Of a stretch of DNA of 64,000 nt, positions 12,747 through 24,788 are shown in pieces. A program made the position numbers and the translations under genes. Source of the DNA: Onthophagus taurus. Lineage: Eukaryota > Arthropoda > Insecta > Coleoptera > Scarabaeidae. The DNA lies in NCBI RefSeq assembly GCF_036711975.1, contig NC_091970.1, positions 3,727,501-3,791,500 on the forward strand, read 5' to 3'. Below the pieces are notes generated by a model. It saw only the letters and a list, made by a program, of their open reading frames with translations. It was not told the DNA's origin and ran no database searches. Every line of letters begins with the position of its first letter. The stretch's first letter is position 1.

Positions 12747-13991
12747 CTTGAAAGCGAATGGTTTCTGGGATTATTAAGAAATTAAAGTCGATTTATTATT
12801 TCGTACACGTGCTTCTATTGGTACACAAGAAAGAGGTCAGATTGAGCGATACCACAACCATTCCGTTTGAAGGTTTGGTGCTCACTCGCTAAATTCGCGG
12901 TGTATTGCGCATTTTATTGTTAAACTACACCTGGATAATAAATGTTGTAAAAATGCGGTTTAAAAAATGATTAAAAATCAAATTTATGCCAACGAAAAGT
13001 TCATAAAACGCAAAAATTATTACAAGGACATCCTTGTTTATATTTTATTCACAATGTTGATGTTTTAATTTCATTATAGCCTACACAAATTTATCTTTAT
13101 CAAATAGGAAAATACGTACTTTCGATTTCGCATCATTCGCGTGTTGTTTCGTCATTATTTTAGAGTTTGATAAGAATAATTGAAAATAATGTTGGTGAAA
13201 TTTATTAAAAAAAAACGTTGATTAAATTAACGGAAATCTTAAAACTATAAAGCAATATTTGTTGAACAAACTGGATCTTATTGGTCTATTCCAGTCGAAA
13301 ATTATGACCCGATAATTAAATATCTACAAAAATCCAGTTGACATAAACAAAACGGTCCCTATTTGGAAAATTTTAGCAAAATCTTTTTCGGGTAGATAAC
13401 AATAAATTATAATTGATGATAATCAAAAAGAAACAGATAATCGTGAAACGCCAATTTTTGAAATACGCTTTAATATTTAAAAATAATTTTTAAAATAAAC
13501 GTTTTTTTAAAGTTGTTAATAAATGAATAAATAAATTAAATTTAATTGTAACTAACATCAATCAATTCATTTTTAAATGACAAATTATTACACGTCAAAT
13601 ATGACGTTTAATTATCAAATATGAAAAACTTTCAATCAAAAATGCCGGTAATTAAATACGGTTTAATATTTAAAAATAATTTATAAAATAAACGTTTATT
13701 TAAAATTTAAAGTTATTAATAAATAAATAGTATTATTTAATTGTCATTTTAAAAATTTGTATAAATAGTGGCGCCATCTACATTCAAAATTTTAGTTTCC
13801 TACTATTTACGAATTATTTACTTTATTAACATTAAAGTTATTTATTCTTAATAAATCAATAGAATCATAAATAAATTAAATAAAACATTTAAAATTAATA
13901 ATTAAAATAATAAAAAACTAACTTCAATCAATTCAATTTGAAATGTCACAAATGTCAAATTATTAATTTTAATAAAAACTTCAAATCAAAA
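12747..13991. repeat. Intergenic with degenerate repeated blocks
   Basis: Between GGT and the SPATA22-like gene. Two blocks starting near 13465 and 13659 share TTTAATATTTAAAAATAATTT and AAAATAAACGTTT. A second motif (CATCAATCAATTCAT) near 13556 recurs near 13920 as CTTCAATCAATTCAA. The ATGC[CT]GGTAATTAA sequence containing the downstream gene's proposed start also occurs twice (near 13640 and 13992). It looks like an old tandem duplication of roughly 180-200 bases. Confidence 0.45.
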
Positions 13992-14594
13992 ATGCTGGTA
14001 ATTAACAAACTCATTAATAAAAATTAAAATAACATTATTTATAATTTCTCCAGACAAATAATAATAGTAATAACAACCAAGCATATAACCCAACTAATCC
14101 GGATGATCGAAATTTTCAAAAATGTGGTCGAGTTTTCACAGGAACCGTTGAACGCGTTATGAAATGGAATCGAATCTACTCCGATTTTTGTTATTACGAA
14201 GTTATAGGTAATAATATTAAAAGCATAAAGATAATTCAATAATCTTTTACTTAGCTTCAGTGATCGCATTTCAAGATGGTCCGAATAGATCACAACGAAC
14301 AATGTTGTTAAGAGATCGACAAGGCCCTATTTTGCAAGTTATATATTATTCAAATGATCGCATCAATATCAACGATTTCTTTGTAGGAGAAACATTAAGG
14401 TGATTCTTAATCATTTCTTTTTAATAATAAATTACTTAAAAATATTTTTTTAAAGATGTTTAGGGCATATGACATCGGCTAATACTCTTCATGCTTTAAG
14501 TATACGAGTGGCTACTAACGAAGAATTAACCACCTTACAAAGGATGGTTTATATATCAGAACATGCTATGATGTCATGTTTGGAAAAAAAATAA
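13992..14594 (+). CDS. SPATA22-like OB-fold protein (short)
   Basis: Four exons, 13992-13997, 14054-14207, 14255-14399 and 14456-14594, 147 codons plus TAA. Seen: an Asn-rich start (TNNNSNNNQAYNPTNPDD), then RVFTGTVERVMKWN, YYEVIASVIAF, the LLRDRQGPILQVIYYSNDR block, GETLRCLGHM and a final helix. Order and residues resemble my recollection of the C-terminal RPA2-like domain of vertebrate SPATA22 (R-V-x-T, MK-W, LLRD, RC-G), the partner of MEIOB in the meiotic RPA-like complex that loads on ssDNA. Vertebrate SPATA22 is more than twice as long, so this is either a short form or is missing 5' exons. The two-codon first exon is the weakest part of the model. Another RPA2-like OB protein is the alternative. 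Confidence 0.55.
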
Positions 14595-14763
14595 TTTACA
14601 AAGTTAATCGTTTATTAATAGTTATTTAAGTAATTAAAATTATATAAAAAATACAATAAATAATACAAATGAGTTTATTTATACATAATGATCCTTATTA
14701 TTAAAAAAAATGATACAAAAAAGTAATGTAACCAGTGGTTTTTGTCGTATCAATAAATTTACC

Positions 14764-15424
14764 TTAATTATCTGTTGTAACTTCTTTAGTTTCTTCACCT
14801 TCCTCCAACATTTCCTATTATACAAAATATTAAATTCATTTCTTAGTATTATATCGTTTGTTACCTGTAACACTTCAACGAGCGATTTAGATTCATCCAA
14901 CATCTCTTTACATATTCGATTCTCTTCCTTAAGATTTTCAATGTGATCTTTAAGGTGTTCAATTTCTTGCAAGCTTTCGTTGAGTGCTTCCCCACGTTTC
15001 TCGGCCAATTTTCTCCAATATATATCGGAAGGTTCTGCTCCTGTAAGATCCGCTTCCGTAACCGCTGCTTCTTCAGTTTGTACACTTTTATGTAATAATT
15101 TTCGCTTTTTCACTTCTTGATCTCTACAATAAAACAATTAAATTTAATCATTAAAAAACAACAAACACTTACACTGCCATTTTTGCATCTTTCACAGCTG
15201 ATCTACCAGTTAAATTCTCTTTATCAGTAGCGGAATGTTGAAGAATTCGCAATCCTTTACGATTACTTTTATAATTTTCCTAGAATCAAACGAGTTTTGG
15301 TGATTTCTTGAACGATTTTTTGCCCGCTTTTTTTTTGGGCAATATAACCTAAAAAATTGGAAGTACTCACGTGTTCTTGAACGGCTGCTTTAACAGGACC
15401 TTTTGTTACACCTTCCGTTTTCAT
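14764..15424 (-). CDS. geminin: Geminin
   Basis: Four exons: 15424-15371, 15279-15173, 15123-14865 and 14814-14764, 156 codons plus TAA. Geminin binds CDT1 to block re-licensing of replication origins and is destroyed by APC/C at mitotic exit. Seen: a destruction-box region, RKGLRILQHSATDKEN, near residue 25, which parallels the RRTLKxIQ box of vertebrate geminin; SDIYWRKLAEKRGEALNESL, the CDT1-binding start of the coiled coil; a continuing heptad-rich helix to LVEVLQ; and a short acidic tail (MLEEGEETKEV). It ends 170 bases from the plus-strand SPATA22-like gene, tail to tail. Confidence 0.88.
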
Positions 15425-15539
15425 TTTAGTTATTTTTGATTGGAAATAAATCGAACGTTGTATTTAAAATCGCGATCAAAACTAACCTAAACACTTTAGA
15501 CATTAAACACAATTAAATAACCGTTAGTCGAATCGTTGA

Positions 15540-16110
15540 TTTTTCAAGATGATAGATGTCGCCACTTAAAATTATTATTTTTTTTTAAATTTTTAATTTT
15601 ATACTTTTACTTTTAAGATTTAATTTTACGTAATTATTAATTTATTAAGTATTACTAATTTGTAGTATGAAATTACATTAAATATTTATTATTATTAATG
15701 TAAATTAATATGTATTTTTGGCATTTAACTAAAGGTGTCGCGATATATTTTTTTGTTTAAATCTTTTTATTAATAAATTAAACTAATTATTTATTTTGAA
15801 AGGTTTACTTCTAGAATTAATTTTCTTTATTGTATGAATATTAATTGTTATTTTATTTAATAAAATAATAAAAAATTTTTCCTCTAAGTTGACGACAGAT
15901 GTCGCCTCTTAAAAATTATTAATTTATATTAATGATGTTAATTTTAATATTATTAATTGTAATATATTCTAATTTTATTTAATTATTAATTTAAAATTTG
16001 ATTTAGGCCCTTTTGCGTTGCTACATTTTAGAGTATTTATAATAATTAACTTAATTTTGCGTTTATTATTTTCAACGAAAGATGTCGTTGATTTCGTTTT
16101 ATTAATAAAT
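15540..16110. repeat. Degenerate ~175-bp tandem repeat
   Basis: The string GATGTCGCC or a near variant recurs at about 15551, 15734 (GGTGTCGCG), 15898 and 16080 (GATGTCGTT), spaced 164-183 bases and each followed by AT-rich sequence. It looks like four eroded units of a short satellite in the promoter region between divergent geminin and HFM1. The unit boundaries are uncertain. Confidence 0.4.
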
Positions 16111-16342
16111 TAAAATATTTAATTTAAAAGTGATTACTAATAGATTCAGTTTTCTATATTATTATGTTATATTATAAATTATTTATTAAATTAATTAAAA
16201 AATTAGAATAAAAAGTTAATTGTTAAATTACCCACAATACATTTCGGTTACAAACAATCACAACTCACAACAAATAATTTGACGTCAAATTAAGAATCGT
16301 CGCTTGTATTTCGATAAAAAAGCGTTTTATAATATAATTACG

Positions 16343-19300
16343 ATGAATTACGATAATTCTGCTGGGTTTTCTAAGCTTATCGTTGATACGTAAGTTATTT
16401 ATGGTACTTTTAATTTGTTTTAAATAAAAATTATTTTTTTAGGTTTGAAAATGTTGTTGGGTCCTCCTCCGAATTGAAACTTCCAGTGCCTATTTCCAGC
16501 ATTCCAGCGCCTTATAATAGTGTTTTCTCACAATACACTTCATTTAATACCATCCAATCAAGCATTTTTCAAGATGCGTTATATTCGGGTATTTAGCCCG
16601 CGCATGCGCACATCTTTTCATTAAAAAATTTAATCATTTTAGATAATTCTTTGGCTGTATCGGCACCTACAGGTTCAGGAAAAACTGTTATATTCGAATT
16701 TGGAATCGTAAAATTCCTTTTAAATAATGATCTAGCTAATAATTATAAAATAATTTATAGTAAGTTACGATTTTGTGAAATTTATCGTTTTATATCGTTT
16801 TTATTCTTAGTTGCCCCTATGAAGGCGATATGCGAAGAAAGATTGGTTGATTGGCATAATAAATTTAGTAATTTTGGAATTAATTGTATTTCCGTAACTG
16901 GCGATTCTGAAAATGTTGATTTTCAAAGTTTAAGTAGACATAATTTGGTAATTACGACCCCCGAAAAATGGGATGGGATCACTAGAAGATGGCGAGACAA
17001 CGATAATTTGATTAAATCTGTTAAACTGTTTTTAATCGATGAGATTCATTTGCTTAACGATGAAAAACGTGGGGCTACTTTGGAAGCTATTGTAAAAATA
17101 AATTAATTGAAAAGCATTTTAATTAATTACGAAATTTTTTTAGGTGACAAGAATGAAAACTCTTTATAATTTGGTTAGTAACGAACCAAAACCGTTGCGG
17201 TTTATAGGAGTTTCGGCTACAATCTCGAATATAATCGATATAGCCCAATGGTTTAATACCCCGCAATCCCCAGGAAAACATTTTCGATTTAAAGATGAGG
17301 TCCGGCCGGTCAAATTAAATAAAATCGTCATCGGTTATCCTTTCAATTCGGCAATGTCATCCCCATTTAAATTTGACATGATGCTCAGCTACAAATTGCA
17401 TCATATCATTTTGCAATATTCCTGCGGAAAACCAACTTTAGTTTTTTGCTCGACCAGAAAAAGCGTCGAGATGACCTCAAAACAACTAATTCAAAATTTA
17501 ACAATCACATTAAACGACGATCAAAAGAAAATACTTGTCGAGGTCGCAAAGAGCATTAATAACCCCAAAGTAACGGAAGTTTTAATTCACGGAGTTGGTT
17601 GCCACCACGCCGGGATGTTACCCGAACACCGCAGATTGATCGAGAATTTGTTCCGAGATTCTTATTTACCCGTTCTTATCACGACGAGTACTTTAGCGAT
17701 GGGAGTTAATTTACCGGCTCATTTAGTGGTGGTCAAATCGACGAAATATTACACTAACAGCGAGTACAAAAGTTACGAAGAGAGTATGATTTACCAAATG
17801 ATTGGAAGAGCTGGGAGACCACAGTTTGATAATTCCGGAACAGCAGTAATTATGACGACGAATATTGAAAAGGTTTCTTTTTTAAATTTTCTTTTTTTTT
17901 TTTTCTCGGTAACCATGGAAACACAAATCACATAATTATAAACGTCATATTTATTAGGTTAAGATTGGTTAAGATAAAAACGATTATTTTTAGGTTTTTT
18001 ATTAGAAAAGAAAGCGAAGGATGTGTTTTTATTAAGCGGGCGTTATTTTATAATTTTAATCAAAAAGATCTTCCAGGTGATGAGCCGGAAAATGAAATTT
18101 TCGGCACAAATCCCGTTGCATCAGCTCGATAATCAACGGTCATCGTTCTTCCGTCCGGTAAAAGAACGTAATACGATCCCGTTTTGGTGTTTGCTTGATC
18201 GCCGCTTTCATTTTGGCCGAAAAACGTGTTTGTGGGTGGATTCTCAACTTTATATTGGAAATTATACTGCAAAAAAACGATTTTTGGCGATTTTGATAGT
18301 TTTGATTTTTTGTACTTACTGGTTCGGCTGGTTCATCTTGATATCTCCCAATTTGCGGCTTTGCCAAAGCAACGCCGATTATGAAGATGAAGATACAAAG
18401 GATTTTCATCATTTTGAGCTGAAACTTGAGAACGAATTAAGTTCTAATTACGGTTTCAATGCGATCGTAAATTACAAGATCGCGAGGTGTCGTTGTCAGT
18501 GGGGCTCGACGATCCGGAAAATAATGAATGGTACTTACGATGCGTGCAATTTTCTATCCGGTGATGTTATTTTGAACTCGAATTCTCTTCTCGATGGTTT
18601 AAAGATTTAAGGCGAATCTTATATACTTCTTCAAAACCAAACAAGAAAAGTGGGGATGATTTATAATGGAAATAAAGAAATTTTTGAAGTGGGGGTTTTT
18701 TGTAATAAAAATTTTTTTTGAAAACACCTCCAAATAAGATCGTCTTTAATAATTATTTATTTTAAGTTTTTTAACTTATTTATTTTATTTTTTTTGTAGT
18801 CTATGAGAAAATTTGTTGCGTCTTCCCACGGTTTACGCCTAATTGGCCGTTTTGCAAGGTCTCAGGGACGTTACTAACCTTGTTCAATGCATTTTGTAAT
18901 CTAGGTGGGATTTTTTCCTATTTCGTAAATAAAAATGGATTATGGGAGAATCAGAGAATTAGTTAATGTGGATAAATCGACTTTAAAAAGAATTTAGTGG
19001 ATATGATAATCATTTTGGGTTGATCCAACAACCGAATTCTTCGATATTCGCAAATTACGACACCTTAACTTTACTATGCAGTTATTTTGAGTGGGTTTCG
19101 GAGGGCGTGCACTCTTCTTACACATCAATACCCTTGACATTTTAATTTTTTAGATCTTAATCATCTTTAAAAGAATTAATTTATTTCAATTTTCAATTTA
19201 GAACAAATACGAAAACATGATCAGCGGAGAAGAACCAATTGAATCTTATCTCCGCAAGAATTTGGTTGAATTTATAAACGCGGAAGTTGTTCTTCAAACC

Positions 19301-22300
19301 ATAACAGACACAACCGTAGCAATGCAATGGTTATCTTCGACGTTTTTGTATATCAGAGCAAGAAAGAACCCTAAACATTACGGATTACCACTTGGATTAT
19401 CTTTGGGGGAGTTGGATAAAAGACTTTTAGGTAATTAATTAACCTTAAAAATTAGTACATCATTTTTAATAAATTTATTTTTAATTTTTAGAGATGTGCC
19501 AAATCGAAATAAACAAATTAAGTAGATTCGGGATGTTAACAATCGACTCAAACGCCACGTTTATATCCACGGAGAGTGGCCGTTTAATGGCGAAGTATTG
19601 TGTATGTTTAGAAACGATGAAACTTTTTACAGAGATGACCGGAAACGAACGGCTTGAACAAATTTTGGGGCTAATTTCGAAATGTTACGAGTTCCAAGAG
19701 ATTCGCTTGAGATATACGGATAAATCGGCTCTAAATGTTTTAAATAAATGCCGCAATAAACAGACGATTCGGTATCCTTTGAGTGGAAAAATAAAAACTT
19801 TGGATATGAAAATTAATTGTATCGTCCAAGCGGTTTTAGGCTGCTTAGAAATTAAAGAATCAGGTCTTTTATTGGATGCCCAAAGAATTATGAGAATCGG
19901 AGAGAGATTATTAACTTGTAATTATTTTCTTTTTATTATATAAAGTTAAATTTGTAGATTTATTAATTTATTAGGTGTTGCTGAATATTTAAAAAGTAAA
20001 AGAAATTGTTATCAAGGCTTATTAAGTACAATAATTTTATGCAAATGTTTTCGAACTCGAATTTGGGAAAATTCTTCGTATGTAAGTCGGCAATTAGATG
20101 GAATTGGTTCTACTTTATCTAACGCTTTAGTAACCGCGGGAAAAACGACTTTTGATAACATCTTAGCAGCTAATCCAAGGGATTTAGAAAGGGTTTAATT
20201 TATTTCTAATTTTTTACTACTTAATACAAAAAATATTTTTAGATACTTAATAAAAAACCCCCTCTTGGAAACACACTTCAAGACCAAGTCAAATTAATTC
20301 CAAAATACTCCCTAAAAACTTCAAAATTAGAGGATGGGGTTTCCGGAAATATCAGAATCGAAATCACCTTGGAGAATGCGTCGAACTTTGACGACCAAAA
20401 GATGACCGTGAAACCTACAGCTTTTATGCATTTAATTGTTGGGGACGAGGAGAATTTATTATTATACAAAAAATACAGGTAAAATTTTTTTTTTATTAAA
20501 CTTCGTTTAACTCTGTTTTATAGCCACTTAATAATGACCCAAATTGTTACAATTTGCGAAAACGTGATCGTTTTTTTCGCTGGAAATGAAACCAACGTCT
20601 CAATTAATTGGATCAGTGAGGATTGGGGTAAGAATTTTTGTTAAAAATTAAAATAATTTATATTTATTAAGTCAAAGTGGCAGATTAATTAATTTTAACG
20701 GTTTTTATTTGGATTTTTTTAATGTTGACAGCTGGGTTTGATATCGTATCGCAATTAGCACTTTTCGAGGATAAAACTAAAAAAGTCGTTCCAAACGTGG
20801 TAAGAACTGTGATTTTAATTAAATAAATTAATTAATTTTAATTTTGTTTTAGAAAAAATCGAAGAAAAAGGCGATGCTTCTTCAACAATCGATGGATAAA
20901 TATTTTTCGAACGTTAAACCGATTAAAAGAAAGGTTCTATTGTTTAATTTTTATTTTTTAAATAATTAATTTTGGTTATGTAGAGAAGTGGAGAAAATAA
21001 TTTAAAACCTCGTAAAATTATAAATACAATTAAAGAAAACCAAGTCATTAAAACCAACAACCAAAACAATAACAACCAAGTCGATGATCCCGATATAATT
21101 TTATCCACCCAAAATCAAGTTAATTCTGATGATACAAAGAAATTGGGGCAAAAAATAATCTCGGATTCGATAGCTTCTTACATAAGAAGTGTTAACAAAA
21201 AGGTTTTATTGGAAAATGGAATAAAGGATGAATTAATGAAAAATGTTCAATCTAAAATTACTCCCGAAATGAACGATAAAACTGAAACGGTCTTAAAATC
21301 GATAGAAAATTATCAAGAACATAAAAAGACGCTAAATGTACAAAAACAAAGTGGAAAGTCTGAAAATCCCGTTAATAGATTAAAAAAGGAAATGATTGCA
21401 AATAGAAAGGAGTTTTTAAACTCAACTAAAACGTTAACGTTTGAAGCAGCTGCATTAAAAGTGAACCCAATTAATTTGGAGCAATTCTCGATGGAAAATA
21501 AAAAGAAATTATCCCCTGAAAGTAAAGAAATTGAATCCCAAAAAAGTATTACGTGGAAATCACCACTAATCGAATCAAAGATTCAAAAATATTCCCCGAA
21601 TTTAGATAAACCCAAACCCAATTTAGATTTGATAAGGAGAAAATTTAATTTTCCTCCAAAAGATAAAGGGAAATTGACTTATTCGTTGGCTGATAAAAAT
21701 TGGGACGATAATAATAAGAAAATAGAAGAATTCGTTTCGAAACCTTTCTTGGATTTATTATTTGGCGAAAAAAATTGCGATTTAGATTTAAATGGGTCAA
21801 TTTCTTCAAATACATCGATTACAAGATCGATTAAAACGACTGTGGCTGAATCGATTTCTTCTTACAATCAAATGGGTGTTAGTTATATCGCTGATAGAAT
21901 TAAATCTGCTATTCCTAAGATTAATAATGAAATTAATGTTAATAAAGAAACTGTAAATGAGGAAAATGTTAATAAAGAAAATGTTGAGGAGGAAATTATG
22001 AATCAAAGAAATATTAAGGAGGAAAAAAAATCTTCCGAAACAGATTTGTTTGAAAAATTAGAAATGGAAGATTTTTTTATAGAATCAGAACCAGATTTAG
22101 TCAACTTAGAAGCAAATCCCTTCGAAATTAATGAAGAATATATAAACAAATTTAATAATTTACCTCAAAAAGACGACGGTTTAACACTTAATAATTACGG
22201 TCTCCATCAAAATCACGATTTTGAATTTAATCTCGAAAATAACCACCAAGGAACCTTTTATAAAAACACTCATAATCACCACCCGAACGTTCTAACACCT

Positions 22301-22885
22301 TCACAACATTTAAACCTTTACGAACAAAGATCTTATAACCTACCAAATTGTGAAAGACAACATTTTCACCCACCACAAAACCAAAATGAACTTTACAATC
22401 ATTATCGTCATCAAAATTTTCCAATTAATCAACACCACCACCATCCCCCATCATCCTATTATCAAAACGGTTACAATAATCATTGTAGGTCATATCCCAC
22501 ATCTTATTTAGAATTACAAAGGCATTATTTTGAAAATCAACTAAATCGTTATCAATCGAGATACACTCATTATAAGTCACCATATTTCCAAGATATCGCT
22601 TCGCTTTCTTATCCGTGTACGAACGAAGGGTGCCGAATTAGAAATGAAATGGTGCGAAAACCGAGAATAAGCCAATTCGAGAATTTCGAAGGTTTTAATC
22701 AACAAGGTGAGTTAGATTATTTGATGCCGGAACATGAACCAGTTCAACGAAGTACGGATTATTTTGACGAGAGGAGGAGAATTCACGAGCAAACTCGTTT
22801 AATGAAGCCATATTTTGATTCACAACAATTAAATAATCAATTTGAACGGATGAAACGAAAATACGATCGATTTGATGATTTCTAA
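16343..22885 (+). CDS. HFM1: HFM1/MER3 meiotic DNA helicase
   Basis: Thirteen exons: 16343-16389, 16443-16588, 16643-16759, 16811-17091, 17144-17872, 19202-19430, 19492-19917, 19975-20192, 20243-20478, 20524-20627, 20732-20799, 20853-20933 and 20984-22885; 1527 codons plus TAA. It is a superfamily-2 Ski2-like helicase that stabilises recombination intermediates for meiotic crossovers. Seen: Q-like region, Walker A APTGSGKT (about 72-79), IAPMKAICEERLVDW, TTPEKWD, DEIH (about 180), CSTRKSVEM, GVGCHHAGM, TSTLAMGVNLPAH and QMIGRAGRPQFDN (about 415). A winged-helix and Sec63-type region follows (GEEPIES, LNKKPPLGN) with an FN3-like end. The last exon adds a 630-residue low-complexity tail rich in Asn, Lys, Glu and later His/Tyr, unusually long for the family. 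A QQSMDKYF sequence near 878-885 fits a PCNA-binding box. Intron 5 (17873-19201) contains an antisense cuticle gene. Confidence 0.88.
18060..18412 (-). CDS. Pro-resilin-like (CPR) cuticle protein
   Basis: Two coding exons, 18412-18320 and 18266-18060, 99 codons plus TGA. A probable 5' UTR exon (about 18592-18539) is joined by a GT-AG intron to 18418. Seen: signal peptide (MMKILCIFIFIIGVALA), a short linker, then a Rebers-Riddiford chitin-binding domain: NFQYKVENPP, GQNESGD, GSYYVLLPDGRTMTVDYRAD and GFVPKISF. The PP...FG...ES.D and LLPDGR spacing resembles pro-resilin-type RR domains. A secreted chitin-binding structural role follows from the family. The gene lies entirely inside intron 5 of HFM1 on the opposite strand. 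It has its own TATA box and start site, so it is an independent nested gene rather than an HFM1 exon. ATG at 18412 or 18409 could start translation. Confidence 0.88.
18618..18625 (-). promoter_or_regulatory. TATA box of the nested cuticle gene
   Basis: TATATAAG on the minus strand lies about 25-30 bases before the inferred 5' UTR exon of the cuticle gene. Strong TATA boxes are typical of insect cuticle genes. Confidence 0.65.
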
Positions 22886-23165
22886 ATTATTTTGAAGTTA
22901 AGTATATCTTTCAAATCGTTAAAAAAAATGTATTGTTACTAATTTATTATTTCTAAATCAAATTGTTTAAAGTTATTAATAAAAAAGAATTGTTTTTAAT
23001 TTATATTTAAATTTTAACCTCACATTTTGGCACATTTCTTTTCAATCCCGCTAGATGTCGCTATGTTTCCACACGTTTTCACCGTCGGTTAAATAATAAT
23101 TAAATATTGTTTCGGCGTTATTACCCAATTTATCCAATTAAAACGATACTTTTAAAGCTCGCAAA

Positions 23166-24415
23166 ATGAGCACGATCTTGGAAAAAATAGCAGCGATCGA
23201 GGCTGAGGTAAATTTAATCTTTCATTTTAACATAACCTAAAATAAATTTTTAGATGGCCCGAACTCAAAAAAATAAAGCGACCGCCGGACATTTGGGGTT
23301 ATTAAAAGCACGCTTAGCGAAATTGCGTCGCGAATTGATCACCCCAAAGGGCGGTGGAGGTGGTACAGGGGAAGGATTTGATGTTGCAAAAACTGGGGAT
23401 GCTCGAGTTGGTTTTGTGGGGTTCCCTTCTGTGGGGAAGTCCACGCTGCTTAGTAATTTAGCGGGGGTTTACTCTGAGGTTGCAGCGTATGAATTTACAA
23501 CTTTAACAACTGTACCGGGTTGTATTAAGTATAAAGGGGCTAAAATACAGTTGTTAGATTTGCCTGGAATTATCGAGGGTGCTAAGGACGGTAAAGGTAG
23601 AGGTCGACAGGTTATAGCTGTTGCAAGAACTTGCAGTCTTATTTTTATGTGTTTGGATGTGCTTAAACCGATTGGTCACAAAAAATTGATTGAGCATGAA
23701 TTGGAAGGGTTTGGATTACGGTTAAATAAGCAACCACCTAACATTCATTTTAGAAAGAAAGATAAAGGTGGCGTTAACTTAAATTCTATGGTACCTCAAT
23801 CAGAACTTGACTCGGATACGGTAAAATCAATTTTATCCGAATATAAAATACACAACGCTGATATAACTCTGCGATATGATGCAACGAGTGATGATTTAAT
23901 CGATGTTATTGAAGGAAATAGGATTTACGTTCCTTGCATTTACATCTTAAACAAAATCGATCAGATCAGTGTCGAAGAATTAGATATTATTTATAAAATA
24001 CCTCATTGTGTACCGATTTCTGCTCATCACCGATGGAATTTCGACGATTTATTAGAGAAAATGTGGGATTATTTAAAATTGGTTCGAATGTAAGAAATTA
24101 TACAGTTTTTTAAAATTGATTTGACATAAATTTGCGTTTAGTTACACGAAACCAAAGGGACAACTCCCCGATTATAACTCACCGATTGTTTTACACTCCG
24201 AAAAGACTACCGTTGAAGATTTTTGCAATAAATTACATCGAACAATCGCCAAAGAATTTAAATAGTAAGTTCGTACTTATTTTGAACAAAAATCGATTTG
24301 ATTATTTTTTAGCGCGTTGGTTTGGGGATCCTCCGTGAAACATCAACCTCAAAAAGTCGGGATTGAACACGTTTTAGCAGACGAAGATGTTGTGCAAATC
24401 GTGAAAAAAGTTTAA
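23166..24415 (+). CDS. DRG1: Developmentally regulated GTP-binding protein 1
   Basis: Four exons, 23166-23207, 23254-24089, 24142-24264 and 24313-24415, giving 367 codons plus TAA, the length of human DRG1 as I recall it. It is a ribosome-associated Obg-family GTPase. Seen: [15 protein letters not shown]-terminal helix, [20 protein letters not shown]1 [10 protein letters not shown]3 DLPGIIEGA with [16 protein letters not shown]4 NKID, G5-like ISAHH, and a C-terminal TGS domain ([11 protein letters not shown]...VWGSSVKH...[10 protein letters not shown]). Everything expected is intact and very conserved. It starts 280 bases after the end of HFM1 on the same strand. Confidence 0.96.
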
Positions 24416-24788
24416 AATTTTTTTTTTAGGTTAGGCTAATTTTTTTTTAGGTTAAGTTAATTTTTTTTGACGTTAATTTAATTTGTTTTAGGTTAGGTTT
24501 AAATGTGGTTTCTTTTTGAGTTGATATTAATTAATTTGGATAAGGAATAAACGTTTTTTAATTTTAGAGTCATTTTTATTTAAAATTTCAAGTTTTGCAA
24601 GGTTTAGCAAATTACGCAAACTTAGCTTTGACGTACGCATATTAAGGCCGGTAATATAGTTTTCGTTATTGAAATAACAGGATATAAATTGTTGCACTAT
24701 CTATCAACAGAACTTGCAACTATTTTAATTTGTTTAGGTTATTTGAAAACATATTTTTTTTGAGTTAATATTAATTAATTTATTTAAA
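24416..24788. other. Convergent intergenic with repeated motifs
   Basis: T-rich sequence with several TTAGGTTA motifs. The block TTTTTGAGTT.ATATTAATTAATTT occurs twice (near 24515 and 24760), a small local duplication. No gene is supported. Confidence 0.4.

Noticed and set aside
14039-14302. 87-codon minus frame
   Set aside because: Antisense to two exons of the SPATA22-like gene.
18023-18610. 195-codon open frame (+) across the cuticle gene
   Set aside because: It is the antisense shadow of the nested cuticle gene, whose minus-strand exons carry a signal peptide, RR domain and TATA box.
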